15,341 nucleotides of DNA from Bryobacteraceae bacterium (lineage in GTDB: Bacteria; Acidobacteriota; Terriglobia; Bryobacterales; Bryobacteraceae), in NCBI GenBank assembly GCA_947456995.1, contig CANGVB010000014.1:1-15341 (forward strand), written 5' to 3'. Made by a program: the position numbers and the translations under genes. This document shows positions 8,058 through 13,219 of the stretch, in pieces. How positions within the stretch are numbered: position 1 is the first letter of the stretch; each line of letters begins with the position of its first letter. The notes under the pieces were generated by a model. The model was not told the origin of the DNA. It searched no databases and saw nothing but the letters and a program-made list of their open reading frames with translations.

Positions 8058-8449
8058 TTAGAATGGTGTCTCCATTTCGTAACAATTCAGATACAGCAAA
8101 GAGCCCTGAAGGTGCAGGTGTGGTTTCAGAACACCAGGCTTCAAGCTAATAACGAAGAGCAGAGCGGCCGATTGGGGAACTGATACAAATGAGAGTAAGG
8201 TTCTGTATATACTGTTTGTCTACTAACGGAGAGACTAAGAGACCGTTGCGTACATTAACGAGGCTCGCACAAGTTCTGAGTCTTCGCAAGACGAGAAGTA
8301 TTAGTACTTGGAATGAATAGTAGTGGATAGTACTTGTGCAGAAGTATTCAAAGATGAAGAAAGAAAATCACTTATGATTCAGGTGTTGAGAAAAGTGACA
8401 GTGAGTGATTGACATCTTAAGCCAGATCTGACAAGCCTGAGATAGTCTG
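8058..8449. promoter_or_regulatory. AT-rich divergent intergenic region between bcsQ and the GH10 gene
   Basis: This 392-bp gap must hold the promoters of both the bcs operon (minus) and the GH10 gene (plus). It is clearly AT-richer than the genes around it; for example 8341-8400 has 19 G/C in 60. I found no open frame of plausible gene quality and no GG-N10-GC sigma54 element on either strand. A TATACT (8208-8213) could be a plus-strand -10, but no matching -35 is present. TTGACA at 8409-8414 lacks a -10 at the right distance. The region from 8267 to 8348 is rich in repeated and inverted words and is listed separately. No single promoter call is convincing. Confidence 0.6.
8267..8348. repeat. 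Cluster of short direct and inverted repeats upstream of the GH10 gene
   Basis: TAGTACTTG occurs at 8302-8310 and 8328-8336. GAAGTATT occurs at 8295-8302 and 8341-8348. AAGTA/TACTT inverted pairs lie at 8296-8309 (4-bp spacer) and, in the opposite orientation, at 8331-8346 (6-bp spacer). GCACAAGT at 8267-8274 is repeated as its reverse complement at 8332-8339. The spacing of the TAGTACTTG copies is 26 bp, roughly two and a half helical turns. The arrangement suggests an operator for a dimeric regulator shared by the divergent genes, but AT-rich DNA gives some such matches by chance. Confidence 0.45.
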
Positions 8450-10948
8450 ATGTACTGCTGCATGAAAACGTTTGTAAATCATCTATTTGTTGTATTCCTG
8501 TCTCTTGTTTTGCGAAGTGCTGTATTTGGCCAACAAGAGACTGGACTTATGTTGTTTCCTGCGGACGCCAGCAGTCGATTTCGACTGGATGGAATGGATC
8601 CGCGAGAATTTACAATAAGGCGCGTATCAGACCCGAGATTTTCGGTGATTTGGAATGTAAAGACGCCATTTCCAGCAGCATTGAACCCTTATGACTTTCG
8701 GTTGGTAGGCACGCCTGTGGCGGCGATTCAGAAAGGAGATGTATTAGTTGCAACGTTTTGGATGAGGACTATCTCTGCGGTATATCTCCAAGGACATACT
8801 CGTTTCGTCGTTGAGAGAGGCAGGCCTCCTTATCCGAAATCTGCAGAGTGGTTTCTGGCAAGTGGACCGGAATGGAAGCAGTTTCAGATTCCATTTACAG
8901 CAGCCGAGAGTGATGAGGCGTCTGGATATAGTGCGCAATTTTGGGTGTCATCCGGACCGCAAGAAATTGAAATTGCAGGCTTTCAAATTCGTAATTACGG
9001 ACCGGGAGTGAGGTATAGCAGCCTTGGGTTGAAGGACTATCCCTATGTGAATGCCGAGGCCAATGCATCTTGGCGGTCTGCGGCGTTGGCCAGAATTGAC
9101 AAGTTACGCAAAGGTGAAGTGACGATTGTCTTGCGAGATGCCGAAGGAAGACCTCTGGCCAACCGAAAAGTTCGGGCGAAGATGCTGAGGCATGCCTTCG
9201 GATTCGGGTCGGCGGTGGATGCCCAGACGCTGCTCAGCAATTCCAATGATGGCGAACGATATCGCGACTTTGTGTTTTCAAACTTCAATCGGGTAACGCT
9301 TGAGAATGATTTGAAGTGGACGGAGTGGGAGCGGAACCGATCTGCGGCCTTGCAGGCAATTGATTTGCTTCGCTCCAGAGGAATCACGAAGTTGCGTGGA
9401 CATACATTGGTGTGGCCTGGCTGGGAGTATTTGCCAGAACGATTGAGGGGCTTGCAATCCAATCCGAATGAGTTGCGAAGGGCTGTTGATGCGCACATTG
9501 CCGATATCACGGCCGCAACCAGGGGGAAGCTTACGGAATGGGACGTATTGAACGAGCCTTACACGAATCGAGATCTGCAGCGGGTGCTTGGTAATGCGGA
9601 GATGGCGCGGTGGTTCCAATTGGCTCAAGGCGGGGATTCTGAGGCGGCTCGCTTTATCAACGACTTCAATATTGTAGAGGCTGGCGGAAACGACATTCCG
9701 CACATTGCGGGCTTGAAGGAGATTCTGAATTCAATTCAGCAGGGCAACGGGCCGTGGAATGGAATTGGCATCCAGGGGCACTTTGATCAAAATCTGACAG
9801 ATCCGGAAAAAGTATTGTCGATTCTCGACGACCTGTCGAGTTACCGCAAACCGATTCAGATTACAGAATTTGATGTCAACGTTGCGGATGAAGCGTTGCA
9901 GGCTGCCTATACGAGGGATTTCATGACGGCTGCCTTTAGCCATCCGTCCGTCGAGGGGATTACGATTTGGGGATTCTGGGAAGGGCGTATCTTTAACCGG
10001 ACCAATGCAATGGTGCGGCAGGATTGGACGACGAAGGCGAACCATGCAGTCTGGCGGCAGTTGGTCTACAAAGACTGGTGGACTGACGTGGAGCTTCGGA
10101 CAAATGCCGATGGGATTGCGCGGGTTCGCGGATTTGCCGGAGATTATGAGGTGATTGTCGAAGACGGTGGCAGGCAGACGGTGCTGCCTTATCGGATGGA
10201 GGCCGGCAAGATTGGGTATTTGTTTCAGGGTAAAAGAGATCAGGTTTCGATTCCGGCCGGTGGCATTGTGAACGCGGCAAGTTTCCAGCCTGGGCCTGTT
10301 GCACCCGGTCAGGCCGTGACCATTTTTGGAAGCGGGCATGGATACGAAGAGATTCAAATTGCAGCCAGGGGAGAGAACAATGCGCTGCCGGCATTGGTGG
10401 GGGAGACTCGAGTCTTCTTTGATGGTGTTGCCGCACCGATGATTTACAGTGCCAGGCAGCAAGTGAGTGCCGTTGTGCCGGAAAGTGTTTCGGGCTTGAC
10501 CAAAGTGAAAGTAGAGTTTCTGGGGCAGGTGAGCAACGAAGTAACGCTGCCAGTGGCTGCTGCTCGACCGGGCATCTTCACTTCTGCAAGCGGTACCGGG
10601 CAGGCCGTTGTTTTGAACAACGACTCGGCTGGATCGTTCAACTCTGCCGATAGCCCCGCCAGCCGGGGAAGCGTGGTGTCGTTTTTTTTGACGGGAGAAG
10701 GGAAGACGACGCCCGAGATCGGAGCAGGGCTATTTCCTCAGGCTCCGTTTCCAAGACCAACGCAAGCCGCGCAGGTGTTTTTTGGTGGAGCGCAGGGGGT
10801 TGTGGAGTTTATTGGGCGCATTTTCCCGGGAGTGGTGCAAGTGAATGCGCGGATTCCTGGAAACGCCGAAACAGGCAACCAGGTTTCGTTAGTGGCCAGA
10901 ATCGGGGGATTTAGTTCGCAGGCTGGAGCGACGATTGCGATTCGTTAG
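8450..10948 (+). CDS. Secreted GH10 glycanase (xylanase-type) with N-terminal carbohydrate-binding-like domain and TIGR03437 C-terminal domain
   Basis: An 832-residue protein with a signal peptide (~5-28, ending 'VFGQQ'). Residues ~50-185 look like a beta-jelly-roll carbohydrate-binding module of the CBM4/9/22 type. After a short beta segment (~222-250, 'RHAFGFGSA') comes the GH10 barrel (~250-545) with GHTLVW (317-322), the acid/base glutamate E369 in WDVLNEP and the nucleophile E473 in ITEFDV. GH10 enzymes are retaining endo-beta-1,4-xylanases, and some also act on mixed or cellulosic glucans. Residues ~603-831 are a TIGR03437 domain of unknown role, typical of Solibacter-like acidobacteria. 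The start could be ATG 8450 or ATG 8462; the latter gives a more standard signal peptide (MKTF...), and neither has a strong Shine-Dalgarno. Divergent from the bcs operon. It may process the exported polymer or degrade plant hemicellulose; substrate is unproven. Confidence 0.93.
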   Translation: MYCCMKTFVNHLFVVFLSLVLRSAVFGQQETGLMLFPADASSRFRLDGMDPREFTIRRVSDPRFSVIWNVKTPFPAALNPYDFRLVGTPVAAIQKGDVLVATFWMRTISAVYLQGHTRFVVERGRPPYPKSAEWFLASGPEWKQFQIPFTAAESDEASGYSAQFWVSSGPQEIEIAGFQIRNYGPGVRYSSLGLKDYPYVNAEANASWRSAALARIDKLRKGEVTIVLRDAEGRPLANRKVRAKMLRHAFGFGSAVDAQTLLSNSNDGERYRDFVFSNFNRVTLENDLKWTEWERNRSAALQAIDLLRSRGITKLRGHTLVWPGWEYLPERLRGLQSNPNELRRAVDAHIADITAATRGKLTEWDVLNEPYTNRDLQRVLGNAEMARWFQLAQGGDSEAARFINDFNIVEAGGNDIPHIAGLKEILNSIQQGNGPWNGIGIQGHFDQNLTDPEKVLSILDDLSSYRKPIQITEFDVNVADEALQAAYTRDFMTAAFSHPSVEGITIWGFWEGRIFNRTNAMVRQDWTTKANHAVWRQLVYKDWWTDVELRTNADGIARVRGFAGDYEVIVEDGGRQTVLPYRMEAGKIGYLFQGKRDQVSIPAGGIVNAASFQPGPVAPGQAVTIFGSGHGYEEIQIAARGENNALPALVGETRVFFDGVAAPMIYSARQQVSAVVPESVSGLTKVKVEFLGQVSNEVTLPVAAARPGIFTSASGTGQAVVLNNDSAGSFNSADSPASRGSVVSFFLTGEGKTTPEIGAGLFPQAPFPRPTQAAQVFFGGAQGVVEFIGRIFPGVVQVNARIPGNAETGNQVSLVARIGGFSSQAGATIAIR

Positions 10949-11207
10949 GAGAGGAAGTGGTGGGCGCGCAGGGATTCGAAGCAAACGGTTTTATTCAGTT
11001 TCAACCCTTGGAGCCGAGTCTTCGGGTCTGTAGCTTGTGTCAGATGTTGTTTTGACAGAGTTTTGAAAGGGAGCCTCAGCGCTTTGACCTCCAAAGAGTA
11101 AACCTGTTTCGAAACGATACAGCTCAAGACGAGACAGCCTGTCCAGATGGAATGAAATGGAATGTTCCGATCCATGTAGAATCAAGGGTTTCGACTGTCT
11201 GATCGCC
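10949..11207. other. Intergenic region upstream of the NO-signalling operon, with palindromes
   Basis: No gene is seen here. No hairpin plus U-tract follows the GH10 stop, so no intrinsic terminator can be called. The right part holds three compact symmetric elements: the perfect palindrome GTTTCGAAAC (11106-11115), GACAG-C-CTGTC (11133-11143), and the direct repeat ATGGAATG at 11147-11154 and 11157-11164 (exactly 10 bp apart). The last is followed by TCCAT at 11171-11175, inverted to ATGGA at 11157. They sit about 60-130 bp upstream of the predicted sigma54 start point, where enhancer sites for NtrC-type activators usually lie. Confidence 0.45.
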
Positions 11208-11224
11208 TTGGCGATAGACTTGCA
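11208..11224 (+). promoter_or_regulatory. Candidate sigma54 (-24/-12) promoter of the regulator/H-NOX operon
   Basis: TTGGC and TTGCA are placed so that GG (11210-11211) and GC (11222-11223) are separated by exactly 10 bp. This gives 10 of 13 specified positions of the YTGGCACGRNNNTTGCW consensus, including all of the -12 block. Taking the C of GC as -12, transcription would start near 11235. The first gene downstream encodes a sigma54 activator, which fits autoregulation. A sigma54 start at 11235 would leave almost no leader before ATG 11237, and would favour a start further in (see that gene). Confidence 0.6.
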
Positions 11225-11236
11225 ACTAAAAGAAGG

Positions 11237-12652
11237 ATGCAAGTGGGGAGAGAATTGGAAAGCCTGATATTCCTGGTTGACGATGATGAGAATTTGCGTG
11301 CGGTTGTCGAGCGCTGGCTGCGGAAGGATGGCTATGACGTGTCTTGCCTTTCTGGTGGTGAAGAGTGCCTGAAGGCTCTGAGTGAAGAAGAGCCTGAAGC
11401 AATATGTCTCGACATGAATATGCCGGGCCTGAGCGGCATCGAAACCTTGGAACGAATCCGGGAGCGTTATCCTGCTTTACCGGTTGTGGTGTTGACCGCT
11501 GACGAGACCGCAACTACGGCGGTAAGTGCAATGAAGCTCGGGGCCCATGACTACCTGACAAAGCCGCTGGATGCGATCAAATTGTTGACCACTCTCAGGA
11601 ATGCCATTGCCCACGGTAGATTGTCGATGCGTGTGACGCAGCTTGAGCGTGAGGTTGAAGGGCGCGGCTATCCGGGCATTGCCGGCAATTCCAATGCGAT
11701 GAAGAGTGTGTTTCGCCAACTCGACAGGCTGGCAGTGAGCGATGTTTCGGTGTTGATCCATGGGGAAAGCGGAACCGGTAAGGAATTGATTGCTCGAGCG
11801 ATCCACCAGTCCAGTAGCCGGAGCCGGGGGCCGTTTATCGCTGTCAACTCGGCAGCAATCCCGGAGAGTTTACTCGAGTCAGAGCTTTTCGGACACGAGA
11901 AGGGGTCGTTCACGGGAGCTGCGAATCGTCGCATTGGCCGCTTTGAAGAGGCGAACAAGGGCACACTTTTCCTCGATGAAATTGGAGAATTGTCCCTCCC
12001 GGTACAGGCCAAACTGCTGCGGGTATTGCAGGAGCGGAAGATACAACGTGTCGGTGGCTCGGCCCTGATTCATTCTGACTTTCGATTGATTACGGCTACA
12101 CACCGCAATTTGACCGAAGATGTGAAGGCGGGTAAATTTCGCGAAGATCTCTTTTTCCGTTTGGCTGTTTTTGAGTTGGAACTGCCTCCACTGCGCCGTA
12201 GAAAAGAAGACATCCCGGTGCTTGCGCAGCTCTTTATCAATGGGAACAAGGACACGGCTGGTAGCCGGGTGAATGGTGTCTCTCCTGCGGCTTTGAGCAT
12301 GATGCTGAAGCATGAGTGGCCGGGAAACGTTCGGGAGTTGCAGAATGTGATGCAACGGGCGCTGGTTGTGGCCAATGGCGAAATGATTGAACCAGAAGAT
12401 CTTCCGGAGAGGATGCGGCTGGGGGCGAACGTGTCTGCCTTGAAAGCTGCAAGTGCGGAAGTTGAGGAAGATGGGGGCACGCTTGAAGACGCCTCAAAGA
12501 GGCTCTTGCTGGCAGCACTTGAAAAGCATGAAGGCAACGCGTCGGCGGCGATGAGGGAGTTGAAAATTGGCCGGACCCGCTTTTACAGAATGCTCAAGAA
12601 GTTTGGTTTTGAAGACAAGATGGATGAGATCCGCCAGTCTGGCAGCAAGTAA
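11237..12652 (+). CDS. NtrC-type sigma54-dependent response regulator (REC-AAA+-Fis HTH)
   Basis: A 471-residue protein. The receiver domain (~10-125) has the acidic DDD cluster (15-17), phosphoacceptor D59 in CLDMNMPG, T87 and K109. The AAA+ domain (~145-380) has Walker A GESGTGKE (176-183), the sigma54 contact loop GSFTGA (223-228; the usual form is GAFTGA), Walker B LFLDEIGEL (244-252) and the 'FREDLFFRL' and 'WPGNVRELQN' motifs. A Fis-type helix-turn-helix lies at ~417-455. Phosphorylation should trigger oligomerisation on an upstream enhancer and ATP-driven opening of sigma54 promoters. ATG 11237 directly abuts AGAAGG, so it is a poor start. GTG 11243 has that site 6 nt away, and TTG 11255 (MESLIFLVDDDEN) has GGGGAG just upstream and would suit a transcript starting at 11235. 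First gene of a three-gene operon; its partner is probably the sensor encoded two genes downstream. Confidence 0.94.
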   Translation: MQVGRELESLIFLVDDDENLRAVVERWLRKDGYDVSCLSGGEECLKALSEEEPEAICLDMNMPGLSGIETLERIRERYPALPVVVLTADETATTAVSAMKLGAHDYLTKPLDAIKLLTTLRNAIAHGRLSMRVTQLEREVEGRGYPGIAGNSNAMKSVFRQLDRLAVSDVSVLIHGESGTGKELIARAIHQSSSRSRGPFIAVNSAAIPESLLESELFGHEKGSFTGAANRRIGRFEEANKGTLFLDEIGELSLPVQAKLLRVLQERKIQRVGGSALIHSDFRLITATHRNLTEDVKAGKFREDLFFRLAVFELELPPLRRRKEDIPVLAQLFINGNKDTAGSRVNGVSPAALSMMLKHEWPGNVRELQNVMQRALVVANGEMIEPEDLPERMRLGANVSALKAASAEVEEDGGTLEDASKRLLLAALEKHEGNASAAMRELKIGRTRFYRMLKKFGFEDKMDEIRQSGSK

Positions 12653-12663
12653 GGAGTCAAGAA

Positions 12664-13206
12664 ATGTACGGAATGGTGAATCGGGCAATCGAAGAAATGG
12701 TGAGTTCCGGCTATGGAGAAGAGGTCTGGGAAAAGATCAAGGAGCGGGCGGGAGTGGACGTCGAGGTCTTTATCAGTTCTGAAGGGTACTCAGATCAGAT
12801 CACTTACGGTCTTGTTGGTGCGGCCAGCGAGGTGCTGGGGCTGCCTCAGGAAAAAGTGATGGAAGCTTTTGGGGAGTATTGGATTCTTGAAACTACCAAG
12901 AGAGGCTATAGTGATTTGATGGCTTCGGGCGGGGCGACACTCAAAGAGTTCTTGCTGAACCTTCCGAACTTCCATGCCCGCTTGAGTATGATCTTTCCGC
13001 ATCTCTCTCCGCCGGAGTTCGCTGTGAGCCATGTTGGAGAAAGGTCTCTTAGGCTCCACTACATGTCCAACCGGGCGGGACTTACGTCTTTCATGAGGGG
13101 CTTGATTCTTGGCTTGGGGAAGATGTTTGAAAGTCCAGTTGAAGTAGAGCTAGTTGCGGCGAAAGCCTCCGGAGCCGACCACGACGAATTCCTCGTCCAG
13201 TGGTAG
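12664..13206 (+). CDS. Stand-alone H-NOX (HNOB) heme-based nitric oxide sensor
   Basis: A 180-residue protein of the usual length for a single H-NOX domain, beginning MYGMVNRAIEEMV, the family's typical N-terminus. The proximal heme ligand is predicted to be H104 in LPNFHARL. The heme-propionate motif YxSxR is complete (Y133, S135, R137). The conserved Pro after the proximal helix is present (SPPEF, 115-119). The helix after YxSxR (138-153, AGLTSFMRGL...) has no tyrosine; O2-binding H-NOX proteins carry a distal Tyr there, so this one should bind NO and exclude O2. In bacteria H-NOX proteins act in trans on a neighbouring kinase or cyclase. AAGGAG (12651-12656) overlaps the stop of the regulator gene and lies 7 nt from the ATG, which shows tight co-transcription. 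The sensor gene starts 13 bp after its stop. Confidence 0.95.
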   Translation: MYGMVNRAIEEMVSSGYGEEVWEKIKERAGVDVEVFISSEGYSDQITYGLVGAASEVLGLPQEKVMEAFGEYWILETTKRGYSDLMASGGATLKEFLLNLPNFHARLSMIFPHLSPPEFAVSHVGERSLRLHYMSNRAGLTSFMRGLILGLGKMFESPVEVELVAAKASGADHDEFLVQW

Positions 13207-13219
13207 GGAGCTGGAAACC

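Noticed and set aside
8203..8218. CTGTATATACTG resembling a LexA box
   Set aside because: The second half does not give ACAG at the required spacing, and neither neighbour is an SOS gene.
8409..8414. TTGACA as a -35 box for the GH10 gene
   Set aside because: No -10-like hexamer at 16-18 bp; the nearest candidate (GATAGT) is 26 bp away and adjoins the start codon.
9731..10462. A 243-codon minus-strand open frame and other minus-strand frames inside the GH10 gene
   Set aside because: Antisense to a GH10 domain with both catalytic glutamates; no coding signature of their own.
11082..11096. CTTTG-ACCTC-CAAAG as a terminator for the GH10 gene
   Set aside because: Weak 5-bp stem without a following T-tract, about 130 bp past the stop codon.
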